The notes below the pieces were generated by a model. That model was not told the DNA's origin. It saw only the letters and a list, made by a program, of their open reading frames with translations, and ran no database searches. This document shows positions 18,119-26,120 of a stretch of 33,640 nt of DNA, in pieces. The stretch is from positions 1 to 33,640 of the forward strand of contig SHXK01000011.1 in the NCBI GenBank assembly GCA_009693335.1. Reading direction: 5' to 3'. Within the stretch, counting starts at the first letter, position 1, and every line of letters begins with the position of its first letter. Both the position numbers and the translations under genes were made by a program. The DNA is from Betaproteobacteria bacterium (GTDB lineage: Bacteria > Pseudomonadota > Gammaproteobacteria > Burkholderiales > SG8-39).

Positions 18119-18188
18119 CGCACGAGTGCGTTCCAGTCTCAATGCACGAGTGCGTTCCAGTCTCAACGCGTGAGCGCGTTCCTGTCTA
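18112..18188 (+). repeat. palindromic repeat element, locus 2: three tandem copies, 24-bp period
   Basis: GTCTAACGCACGAGTGCGTTCCA / GTCTCAATGCACGAGTGCGTTCCA / GTCTCAACGCGTGAGCGCGTTCCT / GTCTA. Stems start at 18117, 18141 and 18165. Confidence 0.88.
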
Positions 18189-18218
18189 GTAGAATTGATC
18201 CCCCTTAGAGGAGAAAGC

Positions 18219-19181
18219 ATGAAATCCACGATTGCTATTGCGGCGCTTGCGCTGCTCGGACTGGCGGGCGGCGCGCTGGCGCAGGACAAAGTTACGATCT
18301 CGATCTCCACCGGACCCACCGGCGGCGTGTATTACCCGTTGGGTGGCGGCATCGCGAATATTCTCTCCAAATATGTGCCCGGTTACTCCGCCAACGCGGA
18401 ATCAACCGCGGGCTCGGTCGCCAACCTGCAGCTCATGACGCAGAAGAAATCCGACCTCGCGCTGACGATGGCCGATGCGGCTTGGGACGGCTACAAGGCG
18501 CAGGGCAAGTTCAGCGGCGCCGAAGTGCCGGTGCGCGCGCTGATGGTGGCTTATCCGAACCGCATGCACGTGGTCACCGTGGAAGGCCGCGGCATCAACA
18601 GCTTCGCTGACTTGAAGGGCAAGCGTGTCTCCACCGGCGCGCCGAACAGCGCCACCGAACTGATGACCCAGCGCCTGCTCGAGGCATACGGCATGGACTG
18701 GAACAAAGACATCCGCCGTGACCGCTTGACGCCGGAGAAGTCGGCCGACGCCATCAAGGACAACAAGAGCGACGCCTTCTTTTTCGTGGTCGGGATCCCG
18801 ACCTCATCGGTCACCGATTTGGCGGCGACGCCGGGGACCAAAATCAAGTTGATCGACCACGCCGAGGCGGTGGAAAAAATGGTGGCCAAGCACGGCCCGC
18901 TCTATGTGCGCGACGTAATTCCGGCGGGCTCTTATCCCGGCCAGGACAAGGTCAACCACGTAGCGACGGTGTGGAACCTGCTCGTCGCCCACCGTGACAT
19001 GCCCGACCAAGTGGCCTACAACATCCTGAAGACCATCTTCGACAAGAAAGCCGATCTCATCCTGGTGCACAAGGAAGCGGCCAATTTCGAGGTCAAGACC
19101 CAATCCAAGGCCGCGGCGACGATTCCCTATCACCCCGGGGCAGTTAAATACTATGCAGAGAGGGGCTTGAAGCTGAATTGA
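18219..19181 (+). CDS. TAXI family TRAP transporter solute-binding subunit
   Basis: Signal peptide; VTISISTGPTGGVYYPLGGGIANILSKYVPGYSANAESTAGSVANLQLM. SD AGAGGAG upstream. Confidence 0.92.
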   Translation: MKSTIAIAALALLGLAGGALAQDKVTISISTGPTGGVYYPLGGGIANILSKYVPGYSANAESTAGSVANLQLMTQKKSDLALTMADAAWDGYKAQGKFSGAEVPVRALMVAYPNRMHVVTVEGRGINSFADLKGKRVSTGAPNSATELMTQRLLEAYGMDWNKDIRRDRLTPEKSADAIKDNKSDAFFFVVGIPTSSVTDLAATPGTKIKLIDHAEAVEKMVAKHGPLYVRDVIPAGSYPGQDKVNHVATVWNLLVAHRDMPDQVAYNILKTIFDKKADLILVHKEAANFEVKTQSKAAATIPYHPGAVKYYAERGLKLN

Positions 19182-21190
19182 ACGTGGCCGGGGAGGCGCA
19201 GCCGCTGACCACGCAGGTCGATGCCTCGGCCCTTAAGAAGGCCGGGGAGTTCATCGAGGAGGAAGAGGGCGTCCACCACCGCTTTGTTGGCGCGTGGGGG
19301 ACTTGTCTGTTCGTTCTTGCTGTCATCATGTCGCTGTTCCACCTGTGGGCGGCGTACGGCAACATCAATCCCTATCAGCTGCGTTACGCACACGTCGGTT
19401 TCGTGCTGTTCCTCTCCTTTACGCTGTTTCCGTGGCGCCGTGCGGCGCGCAATCGTTTCTCCTGGCTAGACCTGGGGCTGGCGCTGCTGAGTGTGGCGGC
19501 CATGCTGTACGCCGTGTGGGGCGGCGACGATTTCCTCGATCGCAGTACGCTGCCGAACCGCATCGACAATGTCCTCGGCGTTGTTTTCATGTTGCTGGTG
19601 CTCGAGGCGGCGCGCCGCACCACGGGCTGGATCATGCCGTTCGTGGTGATTCTGTTTGTCGTCTATGCGATGGTGGGCCGCTGGTTGCCCGCGCCCTGGA
19701 CCCATGTCGGCTATGACATCGGGCGCTTGGTCGGCCACATGTACATGACGTTGGAAGGAGTTTTTGGCACCGCGGTGGATGTTTCCTCCTCGCTCATCAT
19801 CCTCTTTACGATCTACGGGGCGATGTTGCAGTTCTCGGGCGCGGGCAAGTTCTATCTCGATTTTTCATTCGCAGCCCTCGGCGGCAAGCCGACCGGCGCG
19901 GGCCGCACCATCGTGTTGTCGTCGTTCCTGCTCGGCGGGCCTTCGGGATCCGGGGTGGCGACCACAGTCACCTTGGGCACGGTCGCTTACCCGATGCTCG
20001 CCAAGGCGGGCTATGAGAAAAACGCCGCCGGCGGGTTGCTCGCGGCCGGTGGCTTGGGCGCGATTCTTTCGCCGCCGGTGCTGGGCGCTGCGGCCTTCCT
20101 GATCGCCGAGTTCCTCAAGATGAGCTACCTCGACGTGATCAAAATGGCGGTCATCCCGACTTGCCTGTATTACCTGTCGCTGTTCTTGATGGTCGAGATC
20201 GACGCGCGCAAGTACGGCATGAAAATGGTTGACGTGCAAGCGACGCAGAGCGCTTGGCAGCTCACGAAAACCCAGGGCTTTCACTTCTTTTCGCTGATCT
20301 CGATTGTGGTGTTCATGTTGGTCGGTTTCTCGCCGATTGGCGCCGTTTTCTGGGCGACGGTAGTCGCGGCGCTGACCAGTTTCATCCATCGCGACTGCGC
20401 GCTGCTGGATCTGCGGGTATTCCGCGAGCGGCCCAAGGGCTGGGTCAGGGACATCTTGCTGCGCTCGAAACTCGCCAAGGCGCTGGAGGCGGGGTCGGCC
20501 GGCATGATCAACGTCGGCGCCACCTGCGCCGCCGCCGGCATCATCGTGGGTATCGTCACCCTGACCGGGCTCGGCTTGCGCTTCTCCGAGATCGTCATTT
20601 CTTACGCCGGCGGCAGCCTGGTGCTGACGGCGATTTTCACTGCCCTGATCGTCTGGGTGGTTGGCCTCGCGGTGCCGGTGACCGCGAGCTACATCATCTG
20701 TGCGGTGATCGCGGCGCCGGCGCTGATCAAGCTGGGCGTGCCCGATTACGCCGCGCACATGTTCATTTTCTACTACGCGGTGCTCTCGGAAGTCTCACCA
20801 CCGACGGCCTTGTCGCCTTTCGCCGCCGCTGCGATTACCGGAGGCGACCCGTACAAAACGACGCTGCAGTCCTGGAAGTACACCCTGCCCGCCTTCGTGG
20901 TGCCGTTCATGTTCGTGCTCGACCCGATCGGCGTTGGCCTGCTGCTCAACATCCCGAAAGGCGGTAGCTGGGTTGACGTGCTGACGATTACCACGCTCGC
21001 GGTGGTGGCCTTGGTGGCGCTCGCCGCAGCCGCCGAGGGCTGGCTGTTCAAGAAGACCACCCTGCTAGAGCGCCTGGTGCTGCTCGCGGCCGGGATCCTC
21101 GTCCTCACACCCGCTGCGCTCAACGACGCGGTCGGGATCGGGCTGCTCGCCGCGGTAATGGCGATCCAATTCTTCCGATCCCGTGCGTGA
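19178..21190 (+). CDS. TRAP transporter fused permease (4TM/12TM)
   Basis: 670 aa, many TM segments; FLLGGPSGSGVATTVTLGTVAYPMLAKAGYEKNAAGGLLAAGGLGAILSPPVLGAAAFLIAEF. Start TTG 19178 or GTG 19184. Confidence 0.92.
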   Translation: MNVAGEAQPLTTQVDASALKKAGEFIEEEEGVHHRFVGAWGTCLFVLAVIMSLFHLWAAYGNINPYQLRYAHVGFVLFLSFTLFPWRRAARNRFSWLDLGLALLSVAAMLYAVWGGDDFLDRSTLPNRIDNVLGVVFMLLVLEAARRTTGWIMPFVVILFVVYAMVGRWLPAPWTHVGYDIGRLVGHMYMTLEGVFGTAVDVSSSLIILFTIYGAMLQFSGAGKFYLDFSFAALGGKPTGAGRTIVLSSFLLGGPSGSGVATTVTLGTVAYPMLAKAGYEKNAAGGLLAAGGLGAILSPPVLGAAAFLIAEFLKMSYLDVIKMAVIPTCLYYLSLFLMVEIDARKYGMKMVDVQATQSAWQLTKTQGFHFFSLISIVVFMLVGFSPIGAVFWATVVAALTSFIHRDCALLDLRVFRERPKGWVRDILLRSKLAKALEAGSAGMINVGATCAAAGIIVGIVTLTGLGLRFSEIVISYAGGSLVLTAIFTALIVWVVGLAVPVTASYIICAVIAAPALIKLGVPDYAAHMFIFYYAVLSEVSPPTALSPFAAAAITGGDPYKTTLQSWKYTLPAFVVPFMFVLDPIGVGLLLNIPKGGSWVDVLTITTLAVVALVALAAAAEGWLFKKTTLLERLVLLAAGILVLTPAALNDAVGIGLLAAVMAIQFFRSRA

Positions 21191-22910
21191 GCTTGCCACC
21201 GACATCCTGATCCTCGGCGCGGGGGGCGCGGGCCTCTTTGCCGCGCTGCACGCGCACCAGACGAATCCTTCGCTCTCGATCACGGTGGCGGTGAAGGGGC
21301 TGCTCGGCAAGAGCGGTTGCACGCGCATGGTGCAGGGCGGCTATAACGTGGCGCTGGCGAAGGAAGACTCGGTCGAGCGACACTTCATGGACACCATCGA
21401 AGGTGGCAAGTGGTTGCCCGACCAGGAGCTCGCCTGGAAGCTGGTTACTTTGGCGGTGGAGAGAATCCGCGAGCTGGAAAATGAACTGGGTTGTTTTTTT
21501 GACCGCAATCCCGACGGCAGCGTGCACCAGAAAGCTTTCGCCGGGCAGACCTTCGACCGCACGGTGCACAAGGGCGATCTGACTGGGATCGAGATCATAA
21601 ACCGGCTCGCCGAGCAGGTCTGGGCCAGAAAGATCGGCCGGCTGGAGGAATACCGGGCTATGGAGTTGATAAAAAACACCTCCGGTACTGCGATCGCGGG
21701 GGTTTTGTTCATCGACATGCGCAGCGGCGAATACGTTTTCGTGCGCGCCAAAGCGGTGCTGCTCGGCACCGGCGGCGGGCCAACTATGTACAAGTACCAC
21801 ACCCCCTCGGGCGACAAAAGCTGCGACGGTCTGGCGATGGCGCTGCGCGCCGGATTACCGCTGCGCGATATGGAGATGGTGCAGTTCCATCCGACCGGCC
21901 TGTATGCAGGCGCGCACACACGCATGACGGGCACCGTGCTCGAAGAGGGTCTGCGCGGCGCGGGCGGCCACCTGTTGAATGGCGCCAAGCAGCGCTTCAT
22001 GCCGAAGTACGCCCCGCAAGCGGAACGCGCGACGCGCGACTTGGTCTCGCGTGCGATGTACGCGGAGATGAGGGCCGGAAATACCAGCCCCAACGGCGGG
22101 CTTTATCTCTCAATGCAGCACCTGGATAGTGAACTGGTTCGCAAGCAATTCCGCGGCATGGTGGAACGCTGCACCGATTGCGGCTTCGACCTGGCGGGCG
22201 GTCTGGTCGAAGTGGTGCCGACCGCGCATTACATGATGGGCGGTGTCGAATTCAGCGCCGATTGCAGCACGGTCCTGCCGGGCCTGTTCGTCGCCGGTGA
22301 GGATGCGGGCGGGGTGCATGGTGCCAACCGTCTGGGCGGCAACGGCGTCGCCAACTCGACGGTGTTCGGCGCCGTGGCCGGCGAGGCGATGGCGCAATGG
22401 CTAGATCAGGAAGTCTCGTTTGCTGAGCCGGATCGTTCGACCATCGAGAAGTCGATGGCCGAATGTGAAGCGCCATTCAAGGCGAGTAAGGCTGTGCACG
22501 GCGCTCTCGAACCGCTGCGCGAGCGGCTCTACGAAGTGATGTGGCACAAGGTCGGGATCATTCGCGACGATGCGGGCTTGCGCGCGGCATTGGCGGAACT
22601 ATCCGCCATCGAGCACGACCTGTCGGTATGCGGCATCGCGGACGCCAACCGCGCCTTTAACTTGAGCTGGCACGACTGGCTGAACCTGAAGAGCTTGACC
22701 CAGACCAGCCGCATAATCGCCACAGCGGCGCGCGCGCGCAACGACTCGCGCGGCGCGCACTTCCGTGATGATTATCCGCAGACCGGGCCGTTGGAGAACT
22801 CTGCGTATACGAGCTTGCAAATGACAGCTGCCGGGCTGCAGGTCGAAACCAAACCCGTGCTGTTCACGCGCGTGCGGCCCGGCCAGAGCCTGCTGCAGGA
22901 CGCCGCCTGA
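21183..22910 (+). CDS. FAD-binding SdhA/FrdA-like flavoprotein
   Basis: TDILILGAGGAGLFAALHA (dinucleotide fold), MVQGGYNVAL, MEMVQFHPTGLY, HYMMGGVEF, GLFVAGEDAGGVHGANRLGGNGVANSTVFG. GTG start. Confidence 0.9.
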   Translation: MRELATDILILGAGGAGLFAALHAHQTNPSLSITVAVKGLLGKSGCTRMVQGGYNVALAKEDSVERHFMDTIEGGKWLPDQELAWKLVTLAVERIRELENELGCFFDRNPDGSVHQKAFAGQTFDRTVHKGDLTGIEIINRLAEQVWARKIGRLEEYRAMELIKNTSGTAIAGVLFIDMRSGEYVFVRAKAVLLGTGGGPTMYKYHTPSGDKSCDGLAMALRAGLPLRDMEMVQFHPTGLYAGAHTRMTGTVLEEGLRGAGGHLLNGAKQRFMPKYAPQAERATRDLVSRAMYAEMRAGNTSPNGGLYLSMQHLDSELVRKQFRGMVERCTDCGFDLAGGLVEVVPTAHYMMGGVEFSADCSTVLPGLFVAGEDAGGVHGANRLGGNGVANSTVFGAVAGEAMAQWLDQEVSFAEPDRSTIEKSMAECEAPFKASKAVHGALEPLRERLYEVMWHKVGIIRDDAGLRAALAELSAIEHDLSVCGIADANRAFNLSWHDWLNLKSLTQTSRIIATAARARNDSRGAHFRDDYPQTGPLENSAYTSLQMTAAGLQVETKPVLFTRVRPGQSLLQDAA

Positions 22911-23582
22911 TCAGCCCAGGTGCTGGCGGAAGAATTCGAGGGTGCGGCTGCGCGCCAGCTTGGCGGCTTCGGCGTTCCAGGAGCCGCGCTGGTCGCAGTT
23001 GAAGCCGTGGCCGGCGCCGGCGTAGAAGTGCGCCGAGATCCCCGGGTGCGCGGCGACGATTTCCTTGGCTTGCGCCAGGGTCGGCGACTGGTCGGTTTCG
23101 CCGAAGTTGCACATCACCGGGACTTGCGGCTTTTCGCCGATCAGGCCGTGCATGCCGCCGCCGTAGTACGGCACCGAGCAGGCGAGACCGCTGGCGCGTG
23201 CCGCAGCCATCCAGGACACCGTTCCCCCGTAGCAATAGCCAACGATACCGACCTTGCCGGCTCTGCCTGCTTCTGCGATCGCTGCTTGCACGTCCAGCAT
23301 GCTGTGTTGCGGGGTCAGCTTTTGCATGATGGCGACACCCGCCTGGATCTCGGGCTGTGAGTAGCCCGTGTCGTAATTGCGCTGTGCGCGGTCGAACATC
23401 GCGGGCGACACCGCCAGGTAACCGTCGGCAGCGAAACCGTCAGTGACCTGCTGGATGTGGCTGTTGACGCCGAAGATTTCCGGGATTACGACCACGCCGC
23501 CGCGTGGCTTGCCGGAAGGTTGTGCGACAAAAGCCGCGAAATTGTGGCCGTCGGTCGCTTTTAGTTCGATGAATCTGCCCAT
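22911..23582 (-). CDS. dienelactone hydrolase family protein
   Basis: GGVVVIPEIFGVNSHIQQVTDGFAADGYLAVSPAMFDR, VGIVGYCYGGTVSW (Cys nucleophile), GAGHGFNCD. Confidence 0.92.
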   Translation of the reverse strand: MGRFIELKATDGHNFAAFVAQPSGKPRGGVVVIPEIFGVNSHIQQVTDGFAADGYLAVSPAMFDRAQRNYDTGYSQPEIQAGVAIMQKLTPQHSMLDVQAAIAEAGRAGKVGIVGYCYGGTVSWMAAARASGLACSVPYYGGGMHGLIGEKPQVPVMCNFGETDQSPTLAQAKEIVAAHPGISAHFYAGAGHGFNCDQRGSWNAEAAKLARSRTLEFFRQHLG

Positions 23583-23600
23583 AGTGCTCTCCCTGTAGAT

Positions 23601-23628
23601 TTGCTGCGCTCGGTGACCCCGTTAGAAT
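23601..23628 (+). promoter_or_regulatory. putative promoter TTGCTG-N16-TAGAAT for the Ldh-family gene
   Basis: -10-like hexamer ends 7 nt before ATG 23636. Confidence 0.4.
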
Positions 23629-23635
23629 CGGTATT

Positions 23636-24640
23636 ATGAAGAAAAAACCCGCACAACTGCTGCAACTGGCGCGAAATGCCCTCGAAAAAGCCGGTGCCAA
23701 CCCGGTCATGGCCGAGGCCGCAGCACAGCACCTGGTGCGCGCCGAGGAGCACGGGCTGCCGACGCATGGCCTGTCGCGCGTGCCCTTCTATTGCAGCTTC
23801 CTGCGCAACGACCGCGCCGATGGCGCTGCGCGGCCGAAGATGCTCTCGGATCGAGCCGCGGTGTGCCTGATCGACAATTGCGATGGCCTGCCCTACGAAT
23901 CGGCCGCATGGGCCATCGAGGAAGTCATTCAGCGCGCGCGCCGCAACGGTATCGGCTTTGCTGGCATTACCAACAGCGCGCATGTCGGGGTGCTGGGCAT
24001 CCATTTGCTGCCGATCGCTGCGGCGAACATGGTCGGCGTGGCGTTCACCAATTCGCCGGCCGCGATTCCGCCCTGGGGCGGCAAAAAAGCGCTGTTCGGC
24101 ACCGATCCGGTGGCCTTTGTGTTCCCCCGAAAAAATGGCGATCCGTTGGTGATCGACCTTGCACTCACGACCGTGGTGCGCGGCAAGATCATGGTGGCGA
24201 TGCAAAAGGGCGAGAAGATTCCCGAGGGTTGGGCGCTCGACCGCGACGGCAAGCCGACCACCGATCCCAAGGAAGCGATCGAGCACGGCAGCCTGTTTCC
24301 GATTGGTGGCGCCAAGGGGGCGATGCTGGCGCTCGCTTTTGAGCTGATTTGCACCGCGCTGACCGGTGCCGCGATCGGCACGGAGGCGGATTCGTTCTTC
24401 TCCGAGCAGGGCAACAAGCCGAGAATCGGCCACGCTTTCCTTGCCATCGACCCCGGCGCGCTGGCCGGAGTTGGGCGCTACTTCGAGCGCATCGAAACGG
24501 TGGTAACGACGATGCTTGCCGACGAAGGCGTGCGCTTGCCTGGAGCGCGGCGCTTCGCTGCCGAGAAGAAACTGCGCGCCGAGGGCATCGAGATCGCCGA
24601 TGAGTTGCTGGCCAAAATCGAGGCGCTCGCCCAAGGATGA
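23636..24640 (+). CDS. Ldh family (malate/L-lactate/sulfolactate dehydrogenase type) oxidoreductase
   Basis: HLVRAEEHGLPTHGLSRVPFY, NAHVG-type SAHVGVLGIHLLPIAAANMVGVAFTNSPAAIPPWGG, LFGTDPVAFVFPRKNGDPLVIDLA. Confidence 0.92.
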   Translation: MKKKPAQLLQLARNALEKAGANPVMAEAAAQHLVRAEEHGLPTHGLSRVPFYCSFLRNDRADGAARPKMLSDRAAVCLIDNCDGLPYESAAWAIEEVIQRARRNGIGFAGITNSAHVGVLGIHLLPIAAANMVGVAFTNSPAAIPPWGGKKALFGTDPVAFVFPRKNGDPLVIDLALTTVVRGKIMVAMQKGEKIPEGWALDRDGKPTTDPKEAIEHGSLFPIGGAKGAMLALAFELICTALTGAAIGTEADSFFSEQGNKPRIGHAFLAIDPGALAGVGRYFERIETVVTTMLADEGVRLPGARRFAAEKKLRAEGIEIADELLAKIEALAQG

Positions 24641-25527
24641 TGAGCGCTACGCCGGACAACGCGGCGATGCTGGACGCATTTGGCGATGCACTATGGCTTG
24701 AAGACGGGCTGTCGAAGAACACGCTGCAGTCCTACCGGCGCGACCTGGAGCAGTTGGCCTCGTTTTTGCAGGAAACTTCTTTTCAGCAAGCGAGCGAAGA
24801 AGAGCTATTCGCTTTCCTTGCTGCGCGCCGAGGCCGAGCCTCGAGCGCAGCGCGCATGCTCTCCAGCCTGAAGCGCTTCTACGCCTGGTGCCTGCGCGAG
24901 CAGCGCATCAAAACCGATCCGACCCTCAAGCTGGAGCCGCCCAAGCGCGTACCGCGCTTTCCGAAGATCCTCTCGGAGGCCGATGTCGAAGCGCTGCTTG
25001 CCGCACCTAAGGTGAATACGCCGCTCGGCATGCGCGACCGCACGATGTTCGAAGTGCTCTACGCCGCCGGTCTGCGCGTCTCGGAGCTGGTCGGGCTGAA
25101 GGTGTTCGAGGTCAATCTGGATGCGGGCGTGCTGCGCGTGTTGGGCAAGGGTTCGAAAGAGCGCCTGGTGCCCTTGGGCGAGGAGGCGGTCGATTGGCTG
25201 CGCCGTTATTTGCAAACAGCTCGAATTGAACTTCTCAAGAAAAAAAGTACCGACTATCTGTTCGTCACGGCGCGCGGCGCCAGCATGACCCGGCAGGCGT
25301 TCTGGCAGAACCTCAAGCGCTACGGCGCGCGCGCGGTCCCGGGCAAGCCGCTGTCGCCGCACGTGCTGCGTCATGCCTTTGCCACACACTTGATCAACCA
25401 CGGCGCCGACCTGCGCGTGGTGCAGATGCTGCTCGGCCATGCCGACATCGCCACCACCCAGATCTACACCCACGTCGCACACGAGCGCATGAAGGTGCTG
25501 CACGCCAAGCACCATCCTCGCGGCTGA
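24637..25527 (+). CDS. xerD: site-specific tyrosine recombinase XerD
   Basis: LEDGLSKNTLQSYRRDLEQLASFL, LYAAGLRVSELVGLK, SPHVLRHAFATHLINHGADLRVVQMLLGHADIATTQIYTHV. Confidence 0.93.
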   Translation: MMSATPDNAAMLDAFGDALWLEDGLSKNTLQSYRRDLEQLASFLQETSFQQASEEELFAFLAARRGRASSAARMLSSLKRFYAWCLREQRIKTDPTLKLEPPKRVPRFPKILSEADVEALLAAPKVNTPLGMRDRTMFEVLYAAGLRVSELVGLKVFEVNLDAGVLRVLGKGSKERLVPLGEEAVDWLRRYLQTARIELLKKKSTDYLFVTARGASMTRQAFWQNLKRYGARAVPGKPLSPHVLRHAFATHLINHGADLRVVQMLLGHADIATTQIYTHVAHERMKVLHAKHHPRG

Positions 25528-25560
25528 TCGCCGCACCGATGCGCGCAATGCTTGCAACCC

Positions 25561-26034
25561 ATGGCTGATACTCCGGCGACCGCCTTCCTGAAGTCTCACC
25601 ACGTGGAGTACTCGGAACACACCTACGAGTACCTTGAACACGGCGGCACGGGGGTGTCCGCGGCATCGCTGGGCGTACCCGAGCACGAGGTGGTAAAGAC
25701 CCTGGTGATGCAGGATGAGGAGGGCAAGCCGCTGATTGTGCTGATGCACGGCGACCGGAAAGTTTCGACCAAAAATCTGGCGCGGCAGGCGTGCTGCAAG
25801 CGTATCGAACCCTGTAAACCCAAGGTGGCGGCGCGCCACTCCGGCTACCAGGTCGGCGGTACCTCGCCTTTCGGTACCAAGAAGAAGCTGCCGGTCTATC
25901 TGGAGCGCTCGATCCTGGACCTGCCGAAGATCTACCTCAACGGCGGGCGGCGTGGATTGCTGCTGAGGATCGCGCCCGGGGAAATCGTTCGCACCCTGGC
26001 GCCGGTTCTGGTGGCGGTGGCGCTGGAGGACTGA
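25561..26034 (+). CDS. ybaK: YbaK/EbsC family Cys-tRNA(Pro) deacylase
   Basis: DTPATAFLKSHHVEYSEHTYEYLEHGGTGVSAASLGVPEHEVVKTLVMQ; GGTSPFGTKKKLPVYLE. Confidence 0.88.
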   Translation: MADTPATAFLKSHHVEYSEHTYEYLEHGGTGVSAASLGVPEHEVVKTLVMQDEEGKPLIVLMHGDRKVSTKNLARQACCKRIEPCKPKVAARHSGYQVGGTSPFGTKKKLPVYLERSILDLPKIYLNGGRRGLLLRIAPGEIVRTLAPVLVAVALED

Positions 26035-26087
26035 TAACAGCCGACGAGCTCTACGTTTTGATCGGTCCGAACGGCGCAGGAAAGTCC
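26031..26087 (+). pseudogene. remnant of an ABC-transporter ATPase (Walker A region only)
   Basis: In-frame LITADELYVLIGPNGAGKS (GPNGAGKS P-loop with typical preceding beta strand), then unrelated sequence; no further ATPase motifs. Confidence 0.65.
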
Positions 26088-26120
26088 TGTGGATATGAAC
26101 AACCCCCTGGAGAAGCAGAC

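Noticed and set aside
18117-18180. Ordinary Rho-independent terminator
   Set aside because: Strong short hairpins but no U-tract after any copy, and the same unit is dispersed at other loci.
18112-18188. CRISPR array
   Set aside because: Repeats are back-to-back palindromic units with only 6-8 nt between stems; no unique spacers and no cas genes.
22905-22916. TGATCA at the junction of convergent stop codons as a regulatory palindrome
   Set aside because: Explained by abutting TGA and reverse-strand TCA stop codons; tight packing only.
24637-25527. Tyrosine recombinase as a mobile-element integrase
   Set aside because: Sequence and length fit housekeeping XerD; no att-like repeats, tRNA target or mobility genes nearby.
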